From contig JADLSH010000052.1 in the NCBI GenBank assembly GCA_016169945.1, positions 744,001-808,000 of the forward strand: a DNA stretch of 64,000 nucleotides, in the 5' to 3' direction. This DNA comes from Trachythela sp. YZ-2020. Taxonomy: Eukaryota > Cnidaria > Anthozoa > Malacalcyonacea > Clavulariidae. Both the position numbers and the translations under genes were made by a program. The notes beneath the pieces are model-generated. The model saw nothing but the letters and a program-made list of their open reading frames with translations, was not told where the DNA came from and did not search any database. Below are positions 46,900 through 56,823 of the stretch, in pieces. The stretch's first letter is position 1. Every line of letters begins with the position of its first letter.

Positions 46900-49640
46900 C
46901 CGGGCGGAGAGAGAGGGTTCGCACGCGATCCAACATGGTCAGTGGAAATCTTTAGAATAAATTAGCATATGATCCACAATAACCCTGAACATCCCCCAAT
47001 AATTTGTTCGCGCCATTTTTCAAAAAGGAATTTTCCCTCAGTGGTTTTCCCTTGGCTTCATGGCGGAGGTAAAGCCTCTCAGAGATTTTGAGGGCGGAGG
47101 CTTCCTTCATTGCTGGCAGTAGGCGCGGTGGAGATTTAAAATGCCAGTTTCTGTTTACAAAATGTTCTGTAGTAACATAAGTCTTTCGGAAATTGGTTTA
47201 ATATATGAGAAATTGTTTGAGTCCTAATATGTTGTTGGGATTTTTGATTGAAAGGGGCAGACTCAGGGGCGGATCCAGGGGGTGGAAAATGTGGCTCAAG
47301 CCACGATCGTGATTTGTGAAACCTCGGCAATCAGGATTAAGCGATCATTGATTATAAATGAATTTGTCTCCAACATTAAATGTAAAAAAATGCTTCTATT
47401 GCATTGTTATTTAAACAAAAAATTATTTACCCAAGTCAAAATCTCACGAAATATTTACTATAAAATTGCTGTATTCCAATACGAGAATGGGGAAAAACCC
47501 GCAATGAATATTTTAATTGCTTCATTTTGAATATTAAATTTCTTGTTACGACGGCTTACCGATAACTCACCGAACTCAGCTCTTTAAGTTCGGAAAGAAA
47601 TCGAAAAATGCGACTGCGATTTTGAGTCACGGTCAGCAGCCCTGGTGTTACTAAATATAGTAACATCTTGCCATTTTCAGCCACTCTGGAGGATTGCAAA
47701 TCAATCACAGCGCGAATTTTCGTGACGTGAGCCACCCTGAGCCACGGTAGCAATGTTTTCGTTGCGCAATAATACACAAAGACTTGAATTCGGTAAATTC
47801 CCGGGCAAACTCGGCGGGTATTCATTTATATATGATATGCAAAGCGATATTGTTCAATATAAATGATATCTTTTGTCAAGAAAACAGCACAGAAGCTGAA
47901 AGAAGTTTCCGTCTTGTTTCAAGCGTGTTTATGTCTGTATCAGTCTGTAGTGTTGTCTGCGAATTTGTGAGATTCAACATCAAAGTAGCTAGTAATGTTT
48001 ACCAATTTAAGGTAAGGATTATACTCTTATTAAAGTAATTAAACGTATATGCAAATCGTACGCGGGATATGTAAATTAAGAAAGAATATAAACAATGAAT
48101 CGGGGTGCAATGTTTCCCGTAGTTGTAATCTCGTGTGTGTCTATGCTAAATGTGACTTATTTTACTAATAATATTGCCGAATATAGTGGTAACAGTGTCA
48201 CTGTCTTGATTGTTTATATTGTGTCTATTTAGTTTTGTATATGAAATTACGATTTCTAATGTTGTGGTTGCCTAGAAATTGATATCATTTTGCTGTATAA
48301 ACTTTATATTTAGTGGAATTTAGTGGTGGTGGAAGTGGGTGGTGGTGGAAGTGGTGGAAGTTGGGCGGGGAACAGAATGCGCGGCTGCACCTTGCCCTTT
48401 GTCAAAAGAAGAAGTAGAAAATATTGTCAAATATTTTAGCACTATGGATGGGACTAATCTGCTTATAAACAACTCAAAGGATATACCTTATCCTGACAAG
48501 TCCCAACCCTCCCTGTGAAACTGCCTTCCCCCAGGAAGCCAGGTGTTAGACATTGCTAGATGCATTATAATGAAAGCTTTGCCTACCAAGGCAGGTTGAC
48601 ATTTTGTGTGGCCTAGCAAAAACCTCACATGTGGTCAGTGGTTTATTTCAATATATCCATGTATTTGATAGAGAAATCATGCATTTCACATTTCACATTT
48701 TTGACAAACATAACAAATCAATATCTAATATATATCAGTACTCATGACACAGGTGAATAATACTTTTTTGTATTAGGCAGAATAAAATACAAGCTGGTTC
48801 ACTGCAACTAGTGCATGATGTTTCTCTTATTCCTAACTGGTTTGCAACTCTTTCAATAGTTGAGAACTGTTTGTACATTGCAATAATAGCATTCAAGTTG
48901 ATAAAGTTCTCGGGTTCTTTACAAAAACTGGGTTTGCAAAAGACATTTCTAAATATTCTTCCGTTGTTCAAATACAAGGGATCTTTCTTAGTGGAAACTG
49001 GCCTGAATTCCAAGCATAATTCCGGTTTGACTTCAATGTCAGTCTAACTACTGTCAGTTGTAAGACGATTTAGAACTCAACAGTCTTATTAAAGGACATT
49101 TTTCTCAACTGCTGTTGTGGTGCTTTTACAAGATGAACCAAAATAAATTTTACCTAACTATTTTTGTGTTGTAAGACAATTAAAACTTGGTGTTATAAGT
49201 ATTGAAAAGGAAATTTTGTTATTTTTGCGTCTTCTTCGTGTTCTTTTTTGTCCAAAATAGACATGTTTAGGCGGACATTTTGGAGTAAATCCACAGTTCG
49301 GAATGCAGGAAATGGCATTTCCGGGCTTCAAATTTCAAAATTTTCCCGGGGGAGCACCCCCCTGAGACTAAGTTATCTTTGTATAGAATTTCAAGTAGAA
49401 TTCGATGGTGCTTTTGGATTTCTCATTTACTGTGAACAAAATTCTATGCATAGTATACGGGCGACCAATTCTGCGATATTCTGAGACTATTAAAATCAAC
49501 ATTCTATTGTCAGCCAGCGCATAAAACCTAGTATGAAAAATAAGCGGAATTTTATGGCGAATGCAATGGTGTTTTCAGATTTTCCATTTACCGAGCAAAA
49601 AATTCTGCGCATAGTATGCGAAGGAACTTTTGCATGCCTG
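46900..49640. other. No gene recognised; minisatellite and dispersed repeat
   Basis: Contains a (ggtggtggaagtg)-type minisatellite at 48318-48365 and, at 49298-49365, a dispersed repeat (ggaaatggcatttccgggct...tcccgggggagcaccccc) related to 11480, 22243 and 27005. ORFs near 48735-49047 lie on both strands and lack motifs. Confidence 0.4.
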
Positions 49641-49649
49641 AGACTTTTG

Positions 49650-49812
49650 CAAGGCCCCGTCCATACGTATCCGGATTCGTTTGTATCCGCAAACATTTTG
49701 TTACGGTTACGCTTACCGTCCACACGTATCCAGCGAAAACGCAAACCGTAACCGCAAACTTTTGAAAACGCTTTCCAAAGTGGAAACTTTTGAAAACGCA
49801 ACGTGTGGACGC
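49650..49812. mobile_element. MITE with cgtcca-acgtatcc ends
   Basis: ggccccgtccatacgtatcc at the left and cgcaacgtgtggacgcacc at the right form imperfect inverted ends. The interior repeats gtatccggattcg- and tttgaaaacg-type motifs. Confidence 0.5.
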
Positions 49813-50461
49813 ACCAGCCTCGTCCCCAGGCTCCAACTCGGACGCGTGGATATCGCACGTGGTCGCAGCACTGGCGGGTCAGGCGTTGGATCCTGGCAGA
49901 AAATGCAGAAAAAAGTGACAGAATTTGACAAAAGTGATAGATTAATATTTCCCCCACTTTTTCGTCTTTGTACATCGTTTGTTTGATGCGTATTGATTAT
50001 ATACATGTAGGAAATGACCGAAGGCCTCAGGAAATCAAATCTCGAAGGTATTTTGAATAATATACTCTCGTATATGAATAGTTATTATGACCGTTTCGGT
50101 CGAGGAGTGACCGAATAGTAATATAGCTTCGAATAAACAATACTCTCAGAATCGGCTATGAAACCGTTTCTTTATGTATTTAGTTCTGATGGCTTAATGT
50201 AGAAAATATTAAGACAATGCTTATTGAAAGTCTAATATATTGTTTCGTGCTGGATGTAACTTGATATTTGTTTATATTTATATGCCAAAATATATTGACT
50301 AGATAGATAGATAGATCGAAACTTTGTTTTAAGAGGGTGACACATAATAGTGCGAACACTAATAACCTAGTGGCACTCGTTCAGTAGAATATTAAGTATT
50401 TACAAGATTACAACATTAAGATATATGAATCCGGAATATATTTACAATAATAGTGGTAAAT

Positions 50462-51268
50462 TTAAAGATCAAATGTTGCAATGTCTTGCTGTTGATTAAA
50501 AATATTTACAAACAATGCTTTCTTAAACGTATTTACTGAAGTGCCAGATCTAATTTCATGCGAAAGACTATTCCAATATTTCATAGTGCTCACAGAGAAA
50601 GTACGTCCACCTTCAGTAACCCTATTATATCGAGATGCTGTAAAAAGACAATGTGCATTGCGAGTTCTTCTATTATGGTGATCACTGTTGAGAGGTAATA
50701 TATCATTTAGATAATCAGGCATTCTCAGGCGAGTATACATTTGCGTATTTCAGCTTCGCGATAGAAGGGAATCCATTTTAGACGGTTAAAGAGGTCGACA
50801 GATTGATGTTGTGGATGAGCATCTAGGATGATACGTGCAGCTCTTTTCTGGAGTTTAAGTCAGCTTAAATAGATTATTTTTGCTACAGTTTGACCAAGTA
50901 ATTGCAGCATATAAAAATAGAGGTTTGATCATAGTTGAGTAAAATAGCAAACGTTCGTCCATAGGCAGATACGATTTAATAGTTTTCAGTATTCCTAGAC
51001 GTTTAGAGATCTTGCTACAAAGGGAGTCAACCTACATATCAAAAGATAGATTCTCATCAAGAACTATTCCTAAAAGTTTCGCGTTGTTACATTGCTCTAG
51101 TGCAGTTCCGTTAGCTTTCACGTTAAGGCGCATATCAGGTGGAGATAACATGTCGTGCAAGCGTTTTCCCGAAATCAGCAAAGTTTTAGTTTTTGCAGCA
51201 TTAAGTGGTTGTAAGGCCATATAGACCCCTTGCAGCACGAAACAATATATTAGACTTTCAGTAAGCAT
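50462..51268 (-). pseudogene. LINE reverse transcriptase C-terminal remnant
   Basis: Minus strand. LNAAKTKTLLISGKRL and CNNAKLLGIVLDENLSFD (51268-51032) are the region after the RT catalytic box in CR1/Jockey-group LINEs. The 50740-50462 frame (MYTRLRMPDYLNDILPLN, later FSVSTMKYWNSLSHEIRS) is the C-terminal domain. Frames are broken between 51030 and 50740. Confidence 0.65.
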
Positions 51269-51429
51269 TGTGTCTACATTAAGCCATCAGAACTAAATAC
51301 ATAAAGAAACTGTTTCATAGCCGATTCTGAGAGTATTGTTTATTCGAAGCTATATTACTATTCGGTCACTCCTCGACCGAAACGGTCATAATAAATATTC
51401 ATATCTCAGGTAGCTTAATGCATGGGTCA

Positions 51430-52650
51430 CATTTCAGCCAAGGCCAAAATATGAGTATGCCAAGTTATGGGTGATTTTCGATGTGAAAATTTAGTTAATA
51501 TAATGCCGTTATTATTTAATGCTATAGATTTCGACCTGGAGAATTTTTTTCTGATTTTTATTTTATTTTTCCTCGTTTGCCTTCGGAGATATATAGTCTG
51601 AAATGTCAATAAACACTTGTCAAAATGAAATCCGTTTCTCCGGAACATAGAATCTATTTCCCCGACTGCTGAATTGGTTTAATGTAAAAGATATGGTGTT
51701 GAACTATACGAATTCAACTTGCCTGGTTGTCTATGTAGTTTATTGCGGTAAATATTTTGTGTTCTATTTGAAATTATTCGGCAACTGCGCGTATTTACAT
51801 GAATAATACTACATTATACATGTTAATGTACACCGCGCAAGTTGGAACTATAAGGTTTTTTATGTGCTCAATCTATCTAGCCTAAAATTATACTTGCTTA
51901 AGTATTGCAACCTTTCCGGGGAAACGGCTGAAGTTCATACATGTGAACAAGAAACTAAACGCCATTTCTTTCGCCACGCCGTATATTATTTACGACCAGC
52001 GGGGGTCCGCATTGTTGGTTATATATATTCAGCTGCGCAATGATACAAGTGCGATGATTTATTGTTGTATTTTATGTTTATATAGTTGGTAGTTTCATGA
52101 ATAATTCATTTCAGATATGGAAGAGGAAGGTCTCTCTGATATTGGGGCTTATTGGAAAGCAGCATGAGTAATCTAAAGAAGCCAGAATGCGAAGCCGCAA
52201 GTCATTGAACTTAATGAAACCTAATACTGATAATACGCGACGCAGACATATGCATATTTATATGTAAAAATACAGTGCAATCTCCATGGCCATATATTTT
52301 TTGTATTTGGAAGAAAATATTAGCGATGTGGTCAAGCATGAAGGTCAGCGTATACATGCAACTTTAAATAAATAATACATGCATTAGATTAATTATGCAC
52401 TATATATGTCAAACGCAGCGTGACATTAGACAATACAAAATCGCAAGGCTCATTATTTCAATTTTTATCCAAGAAGAGACTCCTAACATCTGATCACATA
52501 TGAACTAAGCCTTAGTAGTAATAGCAATAACACTGAATAAATGTCCCAAAGTCCATTAGGAGAGAAATAAGGTACAAAAAGTCAAAACAGACTCCTAACG
52601 CATTCTAATAATTTCTCCTTTGATCGAAGGAGTATTTAATCAACTATCTG
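51430..52650. other. No feature seen
   Basis: AT-rich sequence inside the inverted duplication; no motif-bearing ORF. Confidence 0.4.
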
Positions 52651-52842
52651 CCGCATACAAAATAGGGGGAAAATATTAATCTATCGCTTTTGTCAAATTC
52701 TGTCACTTTTTTCTGCATTTTCTGCCGGGCTCCAACACCTGACCGCCAGTGCTGCGACCACGCGCGATATCCACGCTTCCGAGTTGGAGCCTGGGGACGA
52801 GGCTGTGGACGTAAGTAGTTATAAGGTCCACTATAGCTCACT

Positions 52843-53010
52843 TTTGACACGTGAAAAATCAAAACCACGTGTCAAACAACTTCCACAACTATTGCACAAC
52901 TATTGCGCAACAATGTTTTACAAAATATTTTTATAAAACATTGTTATAAAACATTGTTATAAAACATTTTGTAAAACATTGTTACACATGTGTTGCAAAA
53001 CATTTTACGA
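52843..53010. repeat. Palindrome and iterated short repeats near the viral left end
   Basis: Perfect 11-bp arms tttgacacgtg (52843-52853) and cacgtgtcaaa (52866-52876). Then two acaactattg units and three ttataaaacattg-like units (about 52928-52975), followed by more aaaacattgtt/aaaacatttt variants. Position and structure fit a subterminal repeat or replication/promoter region, by inference only. Confidence 0.55.
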
Positions 53011-53064
53011 AAAAGGTTTTATAAGAATTAATAATTTAAGTGTGTGGGTGTACATGTAATATAA

Positions 53065-53550
53065 ATGGAACAGGAACTAAAAGACTTAAGCTTTACTACA
53101 AAACAAGATTTGGAAAAATTATCTATGACCGATCTTAAAGAAGAAGCTAGAAAAATTGGTATTAAATTTGGCGATAGCAGTTATCCGCTAAGACATCGTT
53201 GGGTGTTAATTAATGATATTATGGAGGAAAAGGGTCTTACTAGTGTGAAAAAATCAGTAATACCTGAAAAACCACACCCACAGCCTAGAATTACAGTGCT
53301 TGGTTTAAAACAGGAGATATTTGGATTAAAACAGGAAGTACTTGGTTTAAGACAAGAGCTGTTTAATGTAAAAAACCTTATATTTTTAACACAAAAAAAT
53401 ATAACAGAATTTAACGCTCGCCATGTGGCAGAGGTGAGAAAGTTGAAAGAGGAGTTTAAAACACATACACACCCAATTAACAAACATGAAAACAAACACG
53501 AAAACAAACATGAAAACAAATGGAAAAATGGGCCACCGAAAAGAACCTAA
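53065..53550 (+). CDS. SAP-like and coiled-coil protein of the viral element
   Basis: 161 aa. N-terminal region (residues 1-55: LSMTDLKEEARKIGIKFG... and RWVLINDIMEEKG) resembles a SAP-type DNA-binding helix-turn-helix. Residues 75-105 contain three consecutive heptads (GLKQEIF-GLKQEVL-GLRQELF), a likely coiled coil. The tail repeats KHEN. First ORF after the left end, preceded by aatataaATG. A DNA-binding or regulatory role is inferred; no close family is named. Confidence 0.55.
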   Translation: MEQELKDLSFTTKQDLEKLSMTDLKEEARKIGIKFGDSSYPLRHRWVLINDIMEEKGLTSVKKSVIPEKPHPQPRITVLGLKQEIFGLKQEVLGLRQELFNVKNLIFLTQKNITEFNARHVAEVRKLKEEFKTHTHPINKHENKHENKHENKWKNGPPKRT

Positions 53551-53596
53551 ACTAAATTGTTTTATACAAAAACCCATTTTAAAAATAAAATAAAAT

Positions 53597-53815
53597 ATGC
53601 CTTTAAAATATTATAGTTATTTAGTTGGTGAAAGTATTGAATGCACTACTTGTGGATATACAGGCTCAAAAACAGGTATGAAATTACATTTAAAAATGAA
53701 ACATAATCATGCAGAAAAAACTGATGATGGTAAACCTTATTGTACTGTTTGCAATAAAAATTTTAAAACAAAAGCTGGGTTATTAGCACATATAAAATCC
53801 AAAAACCATTGGTAA
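53597..53815 (+). CDS. Small two-finger C2H2 protein
   Basis: 72 aa. Two zinc fingers: CTTCGYTGSKTGMKLHLKMKH and CTVCNKNFKTKAGLLAHIKS with a terminal H, the second being a classic C2H2. Starts after aaaataaaataaaatATG. Likely a nucleic-acid-binding regulator. A strong stem-loop (53821-53856) follows the stop codon. Confidence 0.75.
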   Translation: MPLKYYSYLVGESIECTTCGYTGSKTGMKLHLKMKHNHAEKTDDGKPYCTVCNKNFKTKAGLLAHIKSKNHW

Positions 53816-53820
53816 AGTAA

Positions 53821-53856
53821 CATTTCGTTATACCTCTTATAGGGTATAACAAAATG
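53821..53856 (+). terminator. Stem-loop after the C2H2 gene
   Basis: Arms catttcgttatacc and ggtataacaaaatg (14 pairs, one mismatch) around a 7-8-nt loop, starting 6 nt after the stop codon. By analogy with hairpin-directed 3' end formation in some large DNA viruses it may mark a transcript end. Confidence 0.55.
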
Positions 53857-53865
53857 AAATAAAAA

Positions 53866-54408
53866 ATGAACGCCACACAAGTTAAAATATGTTTAAATAT
53901 TATAGATGATATGATTTTTACTAACAAAATTCTTAAGGTAGCAAGTTTTATCGCAAAAATTAAAAAAAGTACAGATATTGATTTTAGGTTTAACTACAAG
54001 CCAATAGAAAAACTATTAGCCATGTTACAAGCTATTCGTACACACAAAAACCCTGTTGGGTTATTACGAGGGTTAAAACTTTTATGGGTTAACTTATTAC
54101 AAGAGTCTGTGGTTGAGTATAAGACTTGGTATTGTGTTATATATTTACATAGTTTACAAAAACTTAATTTTCATTATTTTGAAAAAGGATTTGTTACAAG
54201 TGAGGTAAATTGGTCCGAGTTTAAATATAGATTTGGTGCACCATATACACAACGCAACGATGACGAGTTTGTAAGTTATTGGAGTAAAAAAATAGCGCAC
54301 AAAGGGTTAACATTTAAAAAATGGAAACAAGAGTTAGAAGATTATAACGAAGAGAAAAATATGGATCTTTTAGATTTAGGTATGTTACCTTATAAAAGTT
54401 GGGTATAA
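53866..54408 (+). CDS. Unknown 180-aa protein
   Basis: Mostly helical-looking protein with motifs MLQAIRTHKNPVGLLRGLKL and WSKKIAHKGLTFKKWKQELE. Basic, no signal peptide or membrane segment. It lies between the zinc-finger gene and a Cys-rich gene, with 6 nt to the next ATG, so it is probably co-transcribed. Function not recognised. Confidence 0.7.
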   Translation: MNATQVKICLNIIDDMIFTNKILKVASFIAKIKKSTDIDFRFNYKPIEKLLAMLQAIRTHKNPVGLLRGLKLLWVNLLQESVVEYKTWYCVIYLHSLQKLNFHYFEKGFVTSEVNWSEFKYRFGAPYTQRNDDEFVSYWSKKIAHKGLTFKKWKQELEDYNEEKNMDLLDLGMLPYKSWV

Positions 54409-54414
54409 TAAAGA

Positions 54415-54657
54415 ATGAGTTATACTGTAACCACTAAATGTGCATGTGAATGGTGTTTAAATAAGTTAGGGTGCGACTGTTTCCAGTGTGTCACGACATA
54501 TGAAAATGATCCCGAAGATTGTATGTGTGGCGGCACAGATGATTGCGAAGGCCAGTGTGAATGCACTTTGTGTATAGAATTATGTTGCGATGATGAGTCT
54601 GGTGATGGTATGGATAATTCTTATGTGACCGACTGTTTTGATGAGTCTAGCGACTAA
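54415..54657 (+). CDS. Small acidic Cys-rich protein
   Basis: 80 aa with about 16 Cys in paired CxC/CxxC settings (KCACEWC, GCDCFQC, CMCGG, CECTLCIELCC) and an acidic tail. Could bind metal. It starts 6 nt after the preceding stop. No family recognised. Confidence 0.65.
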   Translation: MSYTVTTKCACEWCLNKLGCDCFQCVTTYENDPEDCMCGGTDDCEGQCECTLCIELCCDDESGDGMDNSYVTDCFDESSD

Positions 54658-54670
54658 ATCAATAAAAAAT

Positions 54671-54826
54671 ATGTCCAAGGAAATAACAAGAAAAAAACCA
54701 ATGTTTTCACAACCCAAAGGTAAAATAGTAATAGAAAATCTTAAATGTCCTACTTGTAATAAAGTTTTTACAAATATGTTTAAATTTAAAGACCACTGTG
54801 ACACTAAACATCCATTTAAAAGATAG
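54671..54826 (+). CDS. Single-finger C2H2 micro-protein
   Basis: 51 aa using the ATG at 54671, which follows aataaaaaat; an upstream in-frame ATG at 54638 would overlap the previous gene and is less likely. Basic N-terminus, then CPTCNKVFTNMFKFKDHCD with a final H, a C2H2 finger. A perfect hairpin follows the stop. Confidence 0.65.
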   Translation: MSKEITRKKPMFSQPKGKIVIENLKCPTCNKVFTNMFKFKDHCDTKHPFKR

Positions 54827-54836
54827 ACACAATAAT

Positions 54837-54862
54837 AATTTGTAACCCAAAGGTTACAAATT
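54837..54862 (+). terminator. Perfect 11-bp stem-loop after the C2H2 micro-gene
   Basis: aatttgtaacc, loop caaa, ggttacaaatt; 10 nt after the stop codon. The same stem sequence reappears at 58218-58247. Confidence 0.6.
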
Positions 54863-54878
54863 CATTTAAATAAATAAT

Positions 54879-55397
54879 ATGGCATTAAGATTTGGATATT
54901 CGAATGATGAACCAAACTATATACACAACCTAAAGCCTCTTAGGGAGTTTCTAACAACTAGTGATTTTCGGTCTTCATATGATGGATTGGTTAAAGATAA
55001 ATGGCGCCATCCTCTCGACAGGAAGTCAAGCAATGCGGCAATGTACATCTGGTGTAACAATTTTTCGGAAAACTCGGGGATAGCTCTTAGAGCTCACATC
55101 TTGGACGGCGACGCTGATATTACAACTCCAATGAGAATATTATATTCTTTATACTGCACAATGTCGGATGGTACAAAAATATCGAGGGATCTAAAAGAAA
55201 TAAATTTATCAACTAAACAGATTCCTGGTACAAACTGCTTCATATTAGATGAAAATTTTAGCATTCCAAAAATTGTCCCGGAGTACAAAACCGTGAAACT
55301 TATGGTTGTAAAATTTAAACAACTTTCTGATGAAACAGGTGGTAACGAGTCAACTCTTCATGTAACAACTTACACTACTGAGTCAAACAATCTTTAA
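54879..55397 (+). CDS. 172-aa protein sharing an N-terminal motif with the collagen-like fibre
   Basis: Begins MALRFGYSND; the next gene begins MALAFGFTKD. The rest looks beta-rich (YIWCNNFSENSGIALRAHIL, later VKLMVVKFKQL), with no Gly-X-Y repeat. The shared start, adjacency and spacing (13 nt between genes) suggest both proteins dock on the same virion site, as fibres do with penton bases in adenoviruses. This is inference; no homolog is named. Confidence 0.65.
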   Translation: MALRFGYSNDEPNYIHNLKPLREFLTTSDFRSSYDGLVKDKWRHPLDRKSSNAAMYIWCNNFSENSGIALRAHILDGDADITTPMRILYSLYCTMSDGTKISRDLKEINLSTKQIPGTNCFILDENFSIPKIVPEYKTVKLMVVKFKQLSDETGGNESTLHVTTYTTESNNL

Positions 55398-55410
55398 CCC
55401 TAAATAAAGT

Positions 55411-56808
55411 ATGGCATTAGCATTTGGTTTTACAAAAGATAACCGTTACACAATTGGTGGACAACAAGGCCCACAAGGTCCTCAAGGACCACAAGGACCG
55501 GATGGAATACAAGGCGAACAAGGTAATCCGGGTCCAAGAGGTCTTAAAGGTTTTAAGGGTGACAAAGGTCTGCAAGGTCTTAAAGGTGACACTGGTCAAC
55601 AAGGTCTTAAAGGAGATGACACCGGACAACCCGGTCCTCAAGGTCAAAAAGGAGACACCGGTTTGTCAGGACAACGAGGTCCCCAAGGCGTAACAGGTCA
55701 ACAAGGACAAAAAGGATCAAAAGGACTAACCGGACAACAAGGTCAAAAAGGTGACAAAGGTCTTAAAGGTGACACAGGTGTACAAGGTCTTAAGGGAGAT
55801 GACACAGGACAACCAGGACCACAAGGACAACAAGGCATACAAGGTGTAAGAGGTTTAAAAGGTGACACCGGTCAACAAGGTTTACATGGCCCAAAAGGTC
55901 TTAAAGGTGACAAAGGTGACAAAGGCGACAAAGGCGATACTGGATCAAGAGGACAACAAGGAACCCAAGGTCCACATGGCCTTACAGGGAACACTGGTCC
56001 ACAAGGGGTTACCGGATTAGAAGGTCCACGAGGTTATCAGGGCTTACATGGTATTAAAGGTGATACAGGAATACAAGGCCCGCCAGCCATTAGAGGAACT
56101 GACGGTACAGACGGTGCAAAAGGTGACCAGGATGATAAAGGCGACAAAGGCGACATCGGCCCACGAGGGTTCACAGGCATGGTTGGTTCCAAAGGCGATA
56201 CCGGTAGCATAGGTGGTCAGGGTAACTCTGGGTCTCGTGGTCAAAAAGGTAACAAAGGTGACAAAGGTGACATGGGTCATCAAGGCAACCCCGGTCCAAC
56301 TGGTAGCACAGGCCCACAAGGAGCCGCAGCCATTAATAATTTTTTGGTTAGTTTTCACTCTAATCCAGGTAAGCACTCGCTCATATCTGCAAAAGATAAT
56401 CTTTTTTGTACTAGAAATAACAACCTAATCATGAAGACCATAATTACAGCCCAAGGAGATTACATAGTTAAATACAAACTAACCTTATTGCCTACTTTTT
56501 TCGAATCTGGTAGTCCAAACATTACTAAGACTAAGACTTGGTTCTCTTCAGACGATGCCGACTACGCCGACCTTGACACATGTGTCTATATAGAAAATGT
56601 CATTAAGCCTCAGTTTAAAGTTGTAACAGATGGTAACATATACAGTGATTCGACACTATCACACCTAATTTACATGGAAGGTATTATTACCATTGCAAAA
56701 GGAGCGACAGTGGAACTAAAATCTTATACAAATTACTTTGGTGACGACTACTCTTACCTTCTTTACGATGTCTACGACCCAGTCATGGTTTTCACAAAGG
56801 TTGGTTAG
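55411..56808 (+). CDS. Collagen-like fibre protein with C-terminal globular domain
   Basis: 465 aa. Residues 1-16 are the shared MALAFGFTKD start. Residues about 17-308 are nearly uninterrupted Gly-X-Y triplets rich in Q, K, D and P (GPQGPQGPQG..., GLKGDTG-type repeats), so a trimeric triple helix is likely. Residues about 310-465 form a beta-rich domain (FLVSFHSNPGKH..., ending DVYDPVMVFTKVG) that recalls C1q/TNF-like trimeric heads in position and size. Probably a virion surface fibre or receptor-binding protein. Reading frames on the opposite strand are shadows of the repeats. Confidence 0.8.
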   Translation: MALAFGFTKDNRYTIGGQQGPQGPQGPQGPDGIQGEQGNPGPRGLKGFKGDKGLQGLKGDTGQQGLKGDDTGQPGPQGQKGDTGLSGQRGPQGVTGQQGQKGSKGLTGQQGQKGDKGLKGDTGVQGLKGDDTGQPGPQGQQGIQGVRGLKGDTGQQGLHGPKGLKGDKGDKGDKGDTGSRGQQGTQGPHGLTGNTGPQGVTGLEGPRGYQGLHGIKGDTGIQGPPAIRGTDGTDGAKGDQDDKGDKGDIGPRGFTGMVGSKGDTGSIGGQGNSGSRGQKGNKGDKGDMGHQGNPGPTGSTGPQGAAAINNFLVSFHSNPGKHSLISAKDNLFCTRNNNLIMKTIITAQGDYIVKYKLTLLPTFFESGSPNITKTKTWFSSDDADYADLDTCVYIENVIKPQFKVVTDGNIYSDSTLSHLIYMEGIITIAKGATVELKSYTNYFGDDYSYLLYDVYDPVMVFTKVG

Positions 56809-56823
56809 TACTAAATAAATAAA

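Larger units (their letters stand above)
49805..52813. repeat. Large inverted duplication around a LINE remnant
   Basis: Outer arms: 49805-49970 mirrors 52660-52800 (ggctccaactcgg, cagaaaa-tgcagaaaaaagt, gacaaaagtgatagattaat). Inner arms: about 50083-50258 mirrors about 51228-51400 (gaccgtttcggtcgaggagt, gagagtattgtttattcga). The spacer is asymmetric, so it is not a simple palindrome. The right arm ends where the viral element starts. Confidence 0.7.

Noticed and set aside
48735..49047. Overlapping ORFs of 78-92 aa on both strands
   Set aside because: No motif, and codon use gives no preference for either strand.
55417..56376. Minus-strand and alternative-frame ORFs across the collagen-like gene
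   Set aside because: They are by-products of the Gly-X-Y codon repeats.
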